NCBI RefSeq assembly: GCF_001625305.1
Contig: NW_017803091.1
Coordinates: 464,020-528,019 of the forward strand
Origin: Branchiostoma belcheri
Lineage: Eukaryota > Chordata > Leptocardii > Amphioxiformes > Branchiostomatidae
DNA length: 64,000 bases
Reading direction: 5' to 3'
Positions 1 to 11,629 of the stretch are shown one piece after another. The stretch's first letter is position 1; every line of letters starts with the position of its first letter. The notes under the pieces are model-generated. The model was not told where the DNA came from, did not search any database, and saw only the letters and a list, made by a program, of their open reading frames with translations. The translations under genes and the position numbers were made by a program.

Positions 1-140
1 GCATACCGTCAAAATTTATGCAGCTAGCTGAGAAAGCCAGGAGCGGGGCATGAAACTAATTTTTGTGTCAAATCAGCGTCGTATTTCAAGAGATAAATGC
101 CGGGAAACAAGATTTTCCTGCTTTTGAAAATGTATTTTAC
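1..140. repeat. Fragment of a dispersed repeat also present near the right end
   Basis: Bases 58-140 align by eye with 62236-62320: both run through a GTNNAATNTTCAGCG-like start, then TTTCAAGAGAT, then a GAAACAA block and a run ending in TTTTGAA. Roughly three quarters of positions agree. I cannot assign a family. The fragment probably continues beyond the left edge of the window. Confidence 0.5.
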
Positions 141-551
141 AAGTTCATCTTTGAATATCCGAGTAAAAATCTAACCGTTCGATGCCTGGTCCTTCGGTAC
201 GATACAGATCCCGTGTGATTCTCAGCACGAGCCATCGGTATGAATTTTTAACTGCAACCAAATCACTGTTACTCTGTACTAAGTAGCGTTTTGTTAAAAG
301 ATTCCATAGCCGGCAATTTTGTGTGACAAAAGAAAAATATTGGGACTTTAGTATTATCAAATATGGGGGATTTCCGGGGCCGGGTAACACTGTTGGGCCG
401 GGTAAACCCATGAAAGGGGGGGGGGGGCGGAAGTCGGCATTCCCTTTTGTATTTGGTTCTGCTGTATAGCGAACTAAAATCCCTCGCGAACTCTCTATTT
501 TGCTCCGCTGCGCGAAATTTAGTCCTCGCGAACATAAATGCATTTACAGTA

Positions 552-633
552 CCTCAATTCTTGGCTGATAACTCTGATATTTGAAGGCATGACTGTTTCT
601 TGTTCTTTCCTGGGCTGGTATTAGATACATGTA
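552..633 (-). repeat. LINE fragment (CR1/L2-like C-terminal region)
   Basis: The reverse strand translates as YLIPAQERTRNSHAFKYQ followed by SYQPRIE. This is the same peptide stretch found just before the FFPRTIAEW motif in the longer copies at 5.6, 28.6 and 35.1 kb. It is a short internal piece of the non-LTR element's C-terminal region, cut off at both ends. The tRNA-derived repeat pair starts just to its right. Confidence 0.7.
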
Positions 634-656
634 TAATAGTCGCTACCAACTGGGTC

Positions 657-812
657 TATAGGCGCTACCAGGGGTCTAGACTTTTAGCCGAGCGGTTGGA
701 GCGTCAGCATGTGGACTGGTGCCCGGGTTTGGTCGTGAGTTCTAACCCCGGCCTGGGACCAGGGTTTTTTATCTGTTTCTACTGGCTCCTCCTATTTCTT
801 ACAGTGGTTCCC
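657..812 (+). repeat. tRNA-derived SINE, copy 1
   Basis: It has an A box (TAGCCGAGCGG, 685-695) and a decayed B box (GAGTTCTAACC, 737-747), spaced as in a tRNA with a long variable arm (Leu/Ser-like), followed by a short tail TTTATCTGTTTCTACTGG and CTCCTCC. Copy 2 at 935 shares the head, body and tail. The B box has lost the consensus GGTTCGA, so this is the older or more damaged copy. It is not a functional tRNA gene. Confidence 0.7.
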
Positions 813-934
813 ACACAGGCCCTGGGAGTATTGGCAAAGAGTGCCGCTCCAGGGATGTCAAATTCAGAAGAGTCGAAGACGAATCTTGAAAAGAAAAGGG
901 GGAGTAGCTATATATAGTGTAACAGTGGGGGGTT

Positions 935-1110
935 TATAGGCGCTACCAACTGACCCGGCCGATGGGTCTAGACTTTTAGCCGAGTGGTTTGAGCGTCAGG
1001 AATTGAAGCTGGTGCTTGGGAGGTCGTGGGTTCGAACCCCGGCCCGGGACCAGGAGGGTTTTTATCTGTTTCTACTCGCTCCTCCTGTTTCTACTGGACC
1101 TCTAATTGGT
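935..1110 (+). repeat. tRNA-derived SINE, copy 2
   Basis: It has an intact A box (TAGCCGAGTGG, 977-987) and a perfect B box (GGTTCGAACC, 1029-1038). The upstream GGTC and downstream GGGACC could form a partial acceptor stem, supporting descent from a Leu/Ser-type tRNA. The tail is a TTTTTATCTGTTTCTACT block as in copy 1. Both copies are preceded by TATAGGCGCTACCA, so the pair may be a local tandem duplication. No sensible anticodon loop was recognised. Confidence 0.75.
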
Positions 1111-1395
1111 TATAACCAATCACATCAAAGGGATCCTTCTCAATAAGAAACTTCTCCACTAATATTGGTTCTCCTGATTTGAGGTGGTGGCTCTTACCTG
1201 AAGTAACATCTCCCCCTCTGGGAAGTAAGTGTCATGGTACTGCTGGCTGCCATGGCTGGTACCTCCGTCTGTTAGTCTGTTGGACAGACTGTTGGGTTTG
1301 TGTAGGGAGGCTGCAGAAACATACAGGGGAGAAACATGTCACATCTCATAATACTGCTTTCAACAACATCTTATTATTCCTGGATTATATATATA

Positions 1396-1552
1396 TATTG
1401 TGTGTGTGTGTGTATGTCTGTCTGTGTGTTTGTGTGCGTGTGTCAGTGTGTGAGTGTGCATGCATGTGTGTGTGTTTGTGTGTGTGTGCGTGTGAGTGTG
1501 CGTGTGTGTGTGTATGCGTGCATGCGTGCGTGTGGTGTGTGTATGTGTGTTT
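1396..1552. repeat. (TG)n microsatellite, imperfect
   Basis: About 155 bp of interrupted TG/GTGC repeats preceded by a short ATAT run. The open frames here on both strands are products of the repeat. Confidence 0.95.
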
Positions 1553-3846
1553 GCTTGGGTGTCAGTATTTGAATGCAGCAAAGTGGCAAGAAGGAAGGGG
1601 AATTTTGTAACTGTAGAATGACTGCAAGCTTACTGCATGCAAGTAACAGTGTTACAAACTGAGGGCTTGTTATAGTTAATAAAGTTATTCAGTTTGAATT
1701 AAAGGGATATATTTCCTTGCCAGTTGTGGAAGTCTCATTTTAGGCAATAACTCTTTTTCCTAAGTATATACTTGTACCAAGAAAATATTTTCTATAGCTG
1801 TCCAACATTTCAAAACTTCTTCACATCTTGATACTGCAGTCATTGGGAACACCTCTGAAAAAATTCTTACTACAAATTACTAGTAGTATATCTGATATGT
1901 CAAACTCAACATGTCGATTTATTAATACATTTGTATGTAGGTTAATTCATTTGCATTCACTTTTGTTTGCATGTATAGTTATAGACCTTATGAAAGTTGC
2001 TGTACTTTTGTTGTGTCAATAAAGATTGTTGTTGGTTAGCAGTGGTTCTTAACTAGTTAGGGAGACATGTTCAGAACTTTTCTTTCTCAATAACTGACCT
2101 GCATTTACATGTATATTGTCTCTACCTGACTAATTCAGCGGGTACATGTAGCTGGGGTAGTAGAAAAAATTGGCCAAATATAATATGTTACAGAAATTGC
2201 CAGAAGAGTTAGCCAGCTGAGTTCTGGGCATACCAACTACATGTACTGGGAGTTTTCTATTGGGGACTATTAGCAATATGTATAATACCAAGAATATGAT
2301 GTTCTAATGTTAGATTTCATCAATGATGATACTTCACAACAAAAAATGAAGTTTGTAAATTATAAATCACAAATGGTGCTAAATTCCATAAGTTATAACC
2401 ACAATTATCACATTTGTTGGATATTCTGGCCTCTACTGTATGTCTTTGTGAAATCATAGTTACTGACTCTTGTACTGAATCAGAAAGTGGTTATTTCTCT
2501 GGAGCTATACCCATGGGGGATATCAGATCCAGCCATCAACATACCAGTCTATCTACCAGCCTGGCCTGGGCCTGTGCTGGGTTCTGGGGTTCAGTTAGGC
2601 AGAATGACCCTGGCCTGAGGGAATCAGCACAACGTTTCACTTCCCCTGAACACCACTTGGCAGTCTGCCTGAGCTTTTAGATTTCTCACACCTTTCTGAG
2701 CTAAAGATGCATCTTTAAATCAGTATTCTGAGAGAAAGCTGGCAAGTCTGGGTTTAAACTCTGGCCTGTCTCAAATGCCGTCAGCCAGGGGGAGGATAGT
2801 ATTCACGCTCCAGTAGACCCGGGGGAAGTGAGCTTTGTTTACCGCCAAAGTCTCTTCAAAATTCACCCCTCACCTCGCCATGGGGCAGGGGTCACGACAT
2901 CGCGTGTAAAGCAGGGGAATTTCTGCAGCAAAGAGAGACATCCTCGTATATCATAGGCAGGAGGGGGGAGACAAATTTCAAGCTAATTATGGAAGGAATA
3001 TGAGTGCAGGGGGGATTTTTGGGCTTCAGAAATCAGAACAAAGTTAGGTGCAATTTTCTAACACAAATGAAATCAGACTTCACCAGTTAAAATCTGCTGG
3101 CTGCAGTGGAACTTTTCACCTGTTGTGACTTCATATATTTGTACTACTGAATATTTTATTCCCTCGCATTAGACCCTATGAGGGGATATGTCTAAAATGC
3201 CACATTTGACAAGCACTTGGGGACTGCATCAAGATAGGGAAAGTTCACAATCACACAATAATGGAGAAACCTGCAGTTGGACTGTAGGGGGAGCATATCA
3301 ACATTTTAGGAATACTCCTCAGAGATTATGAAAGCACAATATATATAGTATCTTACTATACATAATTTGGAGCACTAGAGGCTGACAGTATCACCACATA
3401 ACATAACTATTTATAACATGTCAAGTGTCATTCAATAAAGAACATACTGATTCTAACAAAATAAAAACAAAACTGAAAGAGAAAGAGTAGCCATTGAACA
3501 ATATTTGAAGGTGACAATGTGCTGTGCTTTACATTGTCCTTTAGTCCTTGATTTTTATATTCCAATAGACTTATTTATTAAGTCTGTCTTGCTTCTAGAT
3601 CCTTCAAGGTTTGGAAGTAAGATTAATATTAAAGAATCGTGTATGTGTCAGTCTGTACTCAGACCTTTACTGAAGCATAAAGCTGGTTCTGTTACATGGA
3701 AGTTATCGAATCAGAGGTCTTCTGAAAAGTTTCAACTATTTGGTAATAATGAGATGCGATTTAGTTTTATCATAATATCATATAATAATATTATCATTAT
3801 TATAATTAGATTATCATTATAATATCCACTACCTATTTATGAGCAC
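1553..3846. other. AT-rich unassigned spacer
   Basis: No gene recognised. It contains one retroelement-like 3' tail (1980-2026, listed separately) and a short AT-only stretch near 3770-3825. A GC-richer patch at 2500-2950 has a CpG-poor, C/T-rich composition and no good open frame. Confidence 0.5.
1980..2026 (+). repeat. Retroelement-like 3' tail (TGTCAATAAAG type)
   Basis: It ends in TTGTTGTGTCAATAAAG, preceded by TATGAAAGTTGCTGTACTT. The same ending occurs at 9341-9368 and, with one change, at 46947-46992. The shared AATAAA-bearing terminus suggests 3' ends of one non-LTR element or SINE family, 5'-truncated to almost nothing. Confidence 0.55.
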
Positions 3847-3964
3847 AAAATTTGAAAATGAAGGAATCTTCTTTTTTGCCCGTCTAGTTTTTTTTTTTTC
3901 GCCTGCTCACATTAGATTTGGAGTCTGGAGAGCATGTCATCCACAAAATTTACTTGCTGTGGCC
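3847..3964. mobile_element. MITE family B, partial copy (right half)
   Basis: It holds the T-rich stretch, a CGCATTAGATTTGGAGTC-like block, a TGTCATCCA box and the terminus ATTTACTTGCTGTGGCC, as in full copies at 11630 and 17470. The left half is missing. See the family B entries. Confidence 0.75.
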
Positions 3965-4561
3965 ATAATACAGAATCAATTATTGTTTCTGCTCTACTAT
4001 AATAACAAAAGCTTGAGTGTTTGAAGTTAATCAGCTATTCCAAATGCAAATCCTGCAATGTTTTACACTGTTTTTAGATTGCATTCAGTGTTGTATAAAT
4101 ACAATATTTGAAAGTTACATGTACTACTAGAAGGCTTTTGCCTTGTAAGATGTAACAACATTTTCAAACTTAATTCCATATTCTCTCAAGCAGATTCTTT
4201 CATGTGAAAATCTCATCAAACTTTGTTCACATAGAACCTTAATATTTGAAAATTGATGAGTTTCATTCTCTTTATGCAGCCACATGATACTAAAATAGTT
4301 TTGTCATTCGTGAATAGTGTCATCAGGTTGGTAAGACACTGAATGGTGACTCTTCATTCAGACAACATTATTTAGTTATGTCATTTTTTAAAACTCTCTA
4401 TCCTGGCTTGGCTTCACTGATTAAGATTTAAAATAATGTTTGACTAACACGACAAGTACGTTTAAAACAACAAACAAAGGTTTTAAAATGGGAATCAGCT
4501 AAATTTTTTTTTTCATGTGCTGATTTTTCAATTTTTCAAATCCTGACGCTCATTTTTTTGC

Positions 4562-4716
4562 AATTTTTTTCATGCCAGCAAAACCCTGACCTGTAGGATT
4601 GGATGCAAAGTGCTGGTTATACATGTACATTGTAGGTGAGGATTTTAAGTTTTTCCACAGGAGAAAGCTGGCTGGTATATGTTGTGTTGTACCTGTCAGA
4701 CTTCAGGTGAGGTGGG
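4562..4716 (+). repeat. Unique-looking block duplicated at 6679-6824
   Basis: From ATTTTTTTCATGCCAGC through CTTCAGGTGAGGTGGG, this block recurs 2.1 kb downstream inside a MITE, with only a 6-bp length difference (GTACAT) and a few substitutions. It has no terminal repeats of its own, so it looks like a copied donor segment and not a transposon. Confidence 0.8.
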
Positions 4717-5589
4717 TTTTTGCTGCTTCAATACACCTTAACAAAGCCACTCACCTCTGCCACCATCACCTGAAGCAGTTAATTACTGTCTTTGTTATTT
4801 CCTGTTGTTATTTATGGTTGCTCAGCTGAGAGAAAATGGTGCCAGCAGCCTGCTGTGAAACAAAGCCAGGCTTCATAGTTCAGACAGTCAGGACACTGCC
4901 ATTATCATCACTTTACTGCTTCATTCTTACTGCTGAGTAAACACTGATAACAAGACTACTGACAAACTGTGCATTCTATCCTACACTACTACTGCCCATC
5001 CTGCCACCAGTCAAACCTTGTTGGGCTGATGTTTGGGCTTCTGAAAGAGTTCAAACTGCTTTTTTGTTGGGTCTTATCGGAGTTGAGATTAACACCTGGG
5101 GCTATTTAACAAAGAACAAGGCCTCACAGTGGAGGTTGAGTCTGTAGGCACGCAATGTCAGCCTAGAATTAACTTTACCCAGAGCTGACAAGTGGCCGTA
5201 GGGCTGCACTTGTTTGTACAGAAGAATAAAAAATGTAAGCAGAGAAATTCTTTTACTTATAGAAAGTATTTGATATAGGTACATTTGAACCCAGAATTCT
5301 CCCATTCATGATAATTACAATCATGGCAACAATTGTAGTTATTGTTCCCATATTTAGACCTTTTGCAAAAACTGTATGACAGGTGTCAGTTGGTCCAAAC
5401 TGAGAACATCAGGGTGCACTAGAAGTCAACATAGCTGAACCTGCCACAACTGTTCTTAGTTTCTAATCCAATGTTTAGAAAAAAAAAACAGAAAAATGGA
5501 GACAGACTTGGCATGGTAACAGCAAAACAGGTGTCATACAAGAAAAAACATCATATCCATGTGCAAGTAAGATGTAATGTCATCTCTCT
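4717..5589. other. Unassigned spacer
   Basis: Mixed-composition sequence with no supported gene, RNA or repeat. The frame at 5102-5305 (minus) has no recognisable product. Confidence 0.4.
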
Positions 5590-6128
5590 ACAGCTGGAAG
5601 ACAGTAGAAAAATGTCTATGCATGATGTACAAAATGGCTAATAAACTGGTGGACATCCCAACTACATTGTACTAAGTACCTAATACCAGCCCAGGAAAGA
5701 ACAAGACATAGCCAAGCCTTCAAGTACCAGAGTTATCAACCAAGGGTTGAGGTGCTCAAGAATTCATTCTTTCCTAGAACTATTGCAGAGTGGAAGTCAC
5801 TGTCACCAAGTACAGTAGGGGCATTGTCAATAGATAGCTCTAAACAATGTCTAGAGTTAGAAGTTCAAGGGTTAGGTGTAACAAGTTGATCAGTGTAATG
5901 TGGCCAGCTGCCGCCGCACCGCGTGCCTGCGAAGCTGGTGTGTTACGCCGAAAGGCAGTTATACCGGCGATACAGATACAGAAGCTGGTGACACCGAAAG
6001 GCAGTTATACTGGCTATACAGATACAGAAGCTGGTGTGTTACGCTGAAAGGCAGTTATACTCTGGCTATACAGATACAGAAGCTGGTGTGTTACACCGAA
6101 AGGCAGTTATACTGGCTATACAGATACA
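5590..6128 (+). repeat. 5'-truncated LINE (CR1/L2-like), 3' end with expanded tail
   Basis: The plus strand encodes pieces of a non-LTR retrotransposon C-terminus: WKTVEKCLCMMYKMANKLV, then TRHSQAFKYQ, then SFFPRTIAEWKSLSPST, then a short SLDSFKQCLELxVQG-like end and a stop. The SFFPRTIxxWN motif with its flanking pattern is typical of the post-RT region of CR1/L2-group LINEs. The frame is not continuous. After the stop comes a GC-rich GCCGCCGCACCGCGTGCC segment and then a 46-52 bp tail unit repeated four times (starts at 5931, 5981, 6027 and 6079), each ending in TACAGATACAG. Related copies lie at 552, 11230, 28567, 35083, 57590 and 58338. Confidence 0.85.
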
Positions 6129-6596
6129 ACCTGTCAGGGAGAAGAACCAAGAAATCTCCACCTGACTGAGTGTACCCAGTCCTGGAGAGGTGATTATATG
6201 ACTAACAAGATTTCCCTGACATCCCCTAATGATGGCCTTGGTGCCTGGCAGGATTACACCATGGCACGAGCCAGCTATTGAGAGAGGTGTCACCAGAAAG
6301 CCTTGAAATGGAAATGGGGCGGCCCATTCTCGCTTTACTGACTCCTCTGTAGTTCCAATTTGTGTGTTGAATAATGAATGAGGTCCATGAGGCACAAATG
6401 GACCACTGAGCATCAATCCTGGCTCCAGCACAGCAGGAAAGTCAACAGAAATGTCAATTTACTGCATCAATAATTTCAGCCTGGCTGGTTTTTATCATAT
6501 ACACTGTCTGTCATAACCATCGCTGAGTCATCTTACATTTACTCTGAGTCACTAAAATGATTGTGGGGTCTTCGTGAAACTATCGACTTGAACTAA

Positions 6597-7113
6597 GGCC
6601 ACACCAATTTAACTGACTGACTCTTGGATTCGCCCGCTTCTGAATCAACTCCAAAATGCTCATAATTTGGCTTAAACAATTTTTTCATGCCAGCAAAACC
6701 CTGACCTGTAGGATTTGATGCAAAGTGCTGGTTATACATTGTAGGTGAGGATTTCAAGTTTTGCCACAGGAGAAAGCTGGCTGGTGTATGTTGTGTTGTA
6801 CCTGTCAGACTTCAGGTGATGTGGGCTTCTGAATCAACTCCAAAATGCTCATAATTTGGCTTAAACAGTTGAAGAAAGGTCCTTGTCTTCATAGTTTTAT
6901 CAGAAAAAAGTTGTTACAGTTTTTCCATTTATCAATGCATTGGTTTGCTAAAAATTCATTGTTTGAATTATATACCAGCTTGGCATGATGATTTCAATTT
7001 GCTCCTATCATGGCTTTGGGAACTTTCAGAGGATGCCTAAGTCTGTTTTTATTTTTCGCCTTGTCACTTCATATTTTTTCTGATAAAATCCAACAAATGT
7101 AATTGGTGTGGTC
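6597..7113. mobile_element. MITE family A, copy 1 (interrupted)
   Basis: It begins GGCCACACCAATTTAA after a TAA and ends near AATTGGTGTGGTC followed by TA. The internal order matches copies at 10404 and 30755: a GGATTCGCCC block, CAAAATGCTCATAA, a GTTGAAGAAAG block, ATACCAGC, TTTTTCTGA. It is about 190 bp longer than its relatives because a foreign 146-bp block plus a 43-bp duplication sits inside it. Confidence 0.8.
6679..6824 (+). repeat. Templated insertion inside MITE A copy 1
   Basis: This 146-bp block is a near copy of 4562-4716. It is flanked by two identical 43-bp stretches of the host MITE (6636-6678 and 6825-6867). This looks like break repair that copied a nearby template and then resumed 43 bp back, or an unusually long target duplication. 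Confidence 0.8.
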
Positions 7114-7997
7114 TATGGTGTACACAAAACATAGAGAAGACCCTAATAGTAATAATGTAGTTCTCCACATTGATAAGTTTCAATCATGACTTGTCTGATA
7201 TACACACATTTCTTACACACTAACCTAGAAATACCAACAATACTACCTGATAGCATGTTAATTTGAGATGAAGAGAAACTTCATGGTAAAAAATGCTACA
7301 CATAAACTAGAAAGGTAACATTTGCAAAGCAAATGCATGTTTACCTCCGCATATGGTCTGCTCTTTTAATTCTTACTCAAACACATTCATACAAATGGTC
7401 AGACAGGAGTCTAAATCCCTCCTAGTATAAAATTGCAACATTATATAACCCAACACCAGTTACCATGGTGAGAGACGTCAACAAATCGACCTGACAAATC
7501 AGGTCAAGTCAGAGGTCAGTGTTTGAAATGGAAGAAGAGGAAACGTAGCAAAAACAATATGTTTTCCTTTGGTCAACATAAATATCAAAGTACTGTATAT
7601 ATCTGGATAGAAGGAGACCAGCACAGGTGGCCTGTGCACTATCAAACAAGTCACAACAGAACTGTAATGTTTATAAAGAGAACAAACCTGACCTAAATAT
7701 CTAATGCAAATGTTGTAACTGTTTCTGTTAGTGTTACGTGGACAACATAATAAACTTGACAAAAGGCACATATGTGATAATATTTAGTGTGTAGGTAACT
7801 CATTGGTAGACGAAAGTCAAGGTCAATTTTGGACCTCCTGGTGGCTTTCCTTGGTGCTGAAGACGACTTTCACACATACAGGATATGAAATGTGGGACCA
7901 TCAATTACAATAGCTTATGCTATTACAACCGTACTTGCATAATGGATAACTCAAACAAGACATTTACAAAAGCTCCAAACATCTCATGGAGGTACCA
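7114..7997. other. Unassigned AT-rich spacer
   Basis: No supported gene, RNA or repeat seen. Short frames such as 7499-7771 (minus) have no recognisable product. Confidence 0.4.
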
Positions 7998-8362
7998 CAG
8001 GGCTGGAAATACTGGTTGCATGTGCACCTTAGTGCACCTAAAATTGGAGCTGTGCACCCAATTTATTTCTGTGGGTGCACTGGTGCACCCAAATATTTTT
8101 TGAACGTATTTCATACATACTAAATGTATTATAGTATACAGGAATTCTTGGAGTCTGTCAGAAAGATAATAAAATCTTTGTTGTAGTAGTTCTATAAGAT
8201 TTTGAAGTTAGCTCCCATTTCATATTCAAGCTTAGAAGAGAAGCAGTAAGATCTGTTATCAGGTTTTGTTGTGTATGGTGCACCCAAAAAAATTTTGTGC
8301 ACCTAATTTTTTAGGTTGGGTGCACCAGTGCACCTATTCACAAAAATGAATTTCAAACCCTG
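7998..8362. mobile_element. Palindromic-ended element, hAT-like (GTGCAC family F), copy 1
   Basis: The ends are CAGGGCTGGAAAT and ATTTCAAACCCTG, an imperfect 13-bp inverted repeat with the CAGGG start common in hAT elements. Next to each end lie clusters of GTGCACC/GGTGCAC palindromes (8021-8090 and 8278-8335). The AT-rich middle holds no transposase. I could not find a convincing 8-bp target duplication. A partly matching copy in the opposite orientation lies at 23473, and a fragment at 20046. Confidence 0.7.
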
Positions 8363-9340
8363 TACTGTATCACTCTCTTGTGGAGGTATGAGAACTTCAT
8401 ACTCTTGTTTACTAATGCAAATGTTGCTTTACATATAATAATTATGTAACATACCACACCAGGATTGTAGACAATGTACAACAATAGTACAGTCCTTTGT
8501 CCACCTAACACTAACAGACACTACAGGCTGGGTTTATTGACCCTGCATCAGTGTATTGATGTGTATTGACAGGTTGCTGATAAGTGCTGCAGCCCTCCCC
8601 CTGATAAATAATGCAGACCTGGCCATGCGGGTAGATCCTCTCACTGATTATGTAGGACCAGACATTTTACTTTTCTTTCATGGACAAAAAATTAGAGAAA
8701 ATTATAGAATCTGAAAAGGGGGAGGGAAACAGGAAAGGGAACTGCTTGAACCACCATACTTTGCTGAAAGAAACACAATCTTTTTCCCCACTTTGAACAA
8801 TATACAATATACTTAAATGCTGATGAACAACATATATTTTACACAAATCTGAAGTTTACTTGAATCCTGCATTTCCTCATTTGTTTCAATGTACTTTCAT
8901 GTTCATGGTTTTCACAGTCACTTCTGTACTGCAAACTCATCATTATCACTAACAAATCAATCACCCGACTTTTTTTGTGTGACTTTTTTTGGGGGGGTGC
9001 CCTTGCCCCCAGTGGAATGTATGGTTCCGAGAACACCTCCATTTTTTTCAGACCATGAAATTTTTCTACCATGAACACAAAGTGAACAACAGTAGGTACA
9101 TGGGGATGAACTAGGCACACCATACCCAGTCAAACTACAGCACAGCTTACTTCATCATCTAATAGAATACATTAAAGAATGTTTCAATCTTAGAGACTAC
9201 ATGTTAGAGAATAGTTAAACCTTTATTGTTACCAATGATATATATTCTGTATGTAATTTGCCACATACATAATTCTGTACGTCGGGTGAAGTCATCCATA
9301 CATTGTTAGACCTTTAGTTGTAGAAGACCATACAAATGTC

Positions 9341-9368
9341 CCTGTACTTTTTGTTGTGTCAATAAAGA
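9341..9368 (+). repeat. Retroelement-like 3' tail, second copy
   Basis: CTGTACTTTTTGTTGTGTCA then ATAAAG, matching the ending at 1980-2026. Confidence 0.5.
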
Positions 9369-9816
9369 AGCTCTTCTGTAGGATATGTACATGTATAACA
9401 TACACACTTGCCATCAAACATGGCTCAAGTCTCCATACCCACACAAGGCCAGCTCTCCCACAACTGACCAGTCCACTTCTCCCACCTATCAACACTTCAG
9501 ACCAGCAGATAACCATCTCTAACCACTGCTGACCTGATTAAGTCCATTTCCTCACATGTCTAACACACCAGGGCCACACCAAATGGCTTTGTTGGTTCAT
9601 AACTTTTCAGAATAAATTATAACAACACCACTATACAATGTACATTGTAGATGATGTTGTGAAAAGAACTTACAACTTGCTGAATAAGATTTCACATTAG
9701 TCTCATTAGAAAAGGCAGGGAATCTTTCCCATTTTGGCAACATGGACTAGTTATACATTCAGACTGTCATTCATATTTCTGTATATATAAAGAAACTTTA
9801 TTCGCAAAATCATATA

Positions 9817-9852
9817 TAGAGAGAGAGAGATATAGATAAATAGAGAGTAATA
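9817..9852. repeat. Short (GA)n / GATA microsatellite
   Basis: AGAGAGAGAGATATAGATAAATAG-like run. Confidence 0.85.
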
Positions 9853-10403
9853 GTAGTTATGTGTACAGTATTTTCTTATCAATCTTGTGAAAGTAAGTAA
9901 ACAAATTCAGATGTATCTTGTACAAATTATATGTCTGTCTAACTTCTGTGTCAAGCACTTACATGTAAAAATGTAAGTTATTCACAATACACAATACTAA
10001 TATTTATTATGACAACAGTTGTCAAAATGAGTTTAGGGACAAAAATTACATTGTTCAAATTTCTGTGTTTCAGGGGTCTTCATTTCACGATAAAAATTCT
10101 ATATTCAAGCAAAAGTAAAGACTGAACAACCGAGTATACCTCTAGGACACTACACATGGTAAGATAAATAACTAGTACACAGCCTTCCAAACAAGCTTAC
10201 CAAGTTTCTAACCAATCCCATGAAACATAACAGATGTACACAGCACATCTGCAAGTTGTTGTAGCAGGCAACCAGACCCTTTTATAGGTGTTGTAGAAGG
10301 TCAGACTGTGGCTTCAAACTGCTCCATTTCTACTCCAACATTGCACTGTTTATTGGACACAACTGGTCACACAGAATATGGAATTCATCCAAAATAAGGA
10401 TAA

Positions 10404-10752
10404 GGCCACACCAATTTAATTGGTTGTTTCTCGGATTCGCCCTGTCCATTTTTTTTCTGATTTGCGAAAAAAAATTGTTTTGTTCTAAATCAACTGCAAA
10501 ATGCTCAATAAGACATGTACATATTTGGGGCGCAACGGTTGAAGAAAGTCCTTTTCTTCCTAGATGTTAAAGTTTTTCAATGTAACAATGCAATTTTGTT
10601 TCATCAAAAGTTCAAAATCTATTGTTTTAATTATAAACCAGCCTGGTATGTTCACTTCATGGCTCATATTGTAACATTTCCGGCTACACTCCCTGTCGCT
10701 CCATATTTTTTCTGAAAAAATCCGAGAAACAACAAATTAAATTGGTGAGGCC
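10404..10752. mobile_element. MITE family A, copy 2 (complete, Harbinger-type)
   Basis: Termini GGCCACACCAATTTAATT and its inverse, extended by a shared TTGTTTCTCGGATT segment, give a terminal inverted repeat of about 34 bp. TAA is duplicated on both sides (10401-10403, 10753-10755). A 3-bp TWA duplication is the hallmark of PIF/Harbinger elements. The ~350-bp interior is AT-rich with no transposase, so the element is non-autonomous. Confidence 0.85.
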
Positions 10753-11629
10753 TAACCTAAAAACAACCCTGATTTACGTACATACCGCACGTATTGACTT
10801 TCAGAGGACATTACATGGTAAATAACTTTTGATCTAGTTTGTGATTTCTATTATATCATTTGTTGTCTCTTGATTTCCAAAATGTTGGAATGTTTATTAT
10901 AGGATGTCATCTACCAAATTTACTCAGTATGGCTTTGTCAAACAAACAAGTTATTGGCCAAGTCATAATTACAGTTGTATCAATTTACCAATACTAGATA
11001 GAAATTTGGCCCACAAAACTTTAACCATTTAAAAGCTTGAAACTGTCCCAAAACATTGAAACATAATGTGATTTTGATCATAACTGTCCCAATAAGTCAA
11101 AGACATGATAATCATTTCTTCTATACTACATTTTATCTATTTGTACATTGTAACCACTCCTACATACAATGTTGTGAAAATGAACTTTTTTAATAACTTA
11201 AGCTGTATCTTACACAAGCAATTCTACCTGCATCTGTATAGTGGGTATAACCACCCTTCGGCATAACACACCAGCTTCACAATTGACTGTACATGGACAT
11301 GTTGGTGAGCCTTATGACACTTAGACCTAAACAATGCTGTACCTGTACTTTAATGACATAGGTAACTGGCATCTCTAAGTACTACTCAGTAGGGTAGGTC
11401 CATTTGAATGAATGATGACCCTTTGTAGATGGTAAAACAAGGGTAGAATGAGAACAACTATTCTTATGAGCTGCCCCAGGGTTAGAAGTAAGGACAAAGA
11501 AGGTATAATGGTCAGAAGTGTTGTGAAACAGGAATGTAGGGATGATATCAGGGCCAGGTGGGTCAGTGCTGTGATTTATAATGTCAGACTAGACAGGTTG
11601 TCTTCATGGGTTGTCTTTTCCCATGATTA
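10753..11629. other. Unassigned spacer with one LINE tail
   Basis: Apart from the 11230-11281 LINE tail, no gene or repeat is supported. Confidence 0.4.
11230..11281 (-). repeat. LINE 3' tail fragment
   Basis: GCATCTGTATAGTGGG, then TATAACCACCCTTCGGCATA and ACACACCAGCTTCAC. This is the reverse complement of the terminal tail unit of the CR1/L2-like LINE seen at 5931-6128; only the tail is present. Confidence 0.75.

Larger units (their letters stand above)
8363..10403. other. Unassigned AT-rich spacer
   Basis: Contains a TGTCAATAAAG retroelement tail (9341-9368) and a short GA microsatellite. Otherwise no gene, RNA or repeat is supported. A conspicuous C/T-rich patch lies at 9400-9530. Confidence 0.4.

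Noticed and set aside
961-1050. Functional tRNA gene (Leu/Ser)
   Set aside because: A and B boxes are good, but the acceptor stem is imperfect and no anticodon arm could be drawn. A second diverged copy with the same non-tRNA tail shows it is a SINE.
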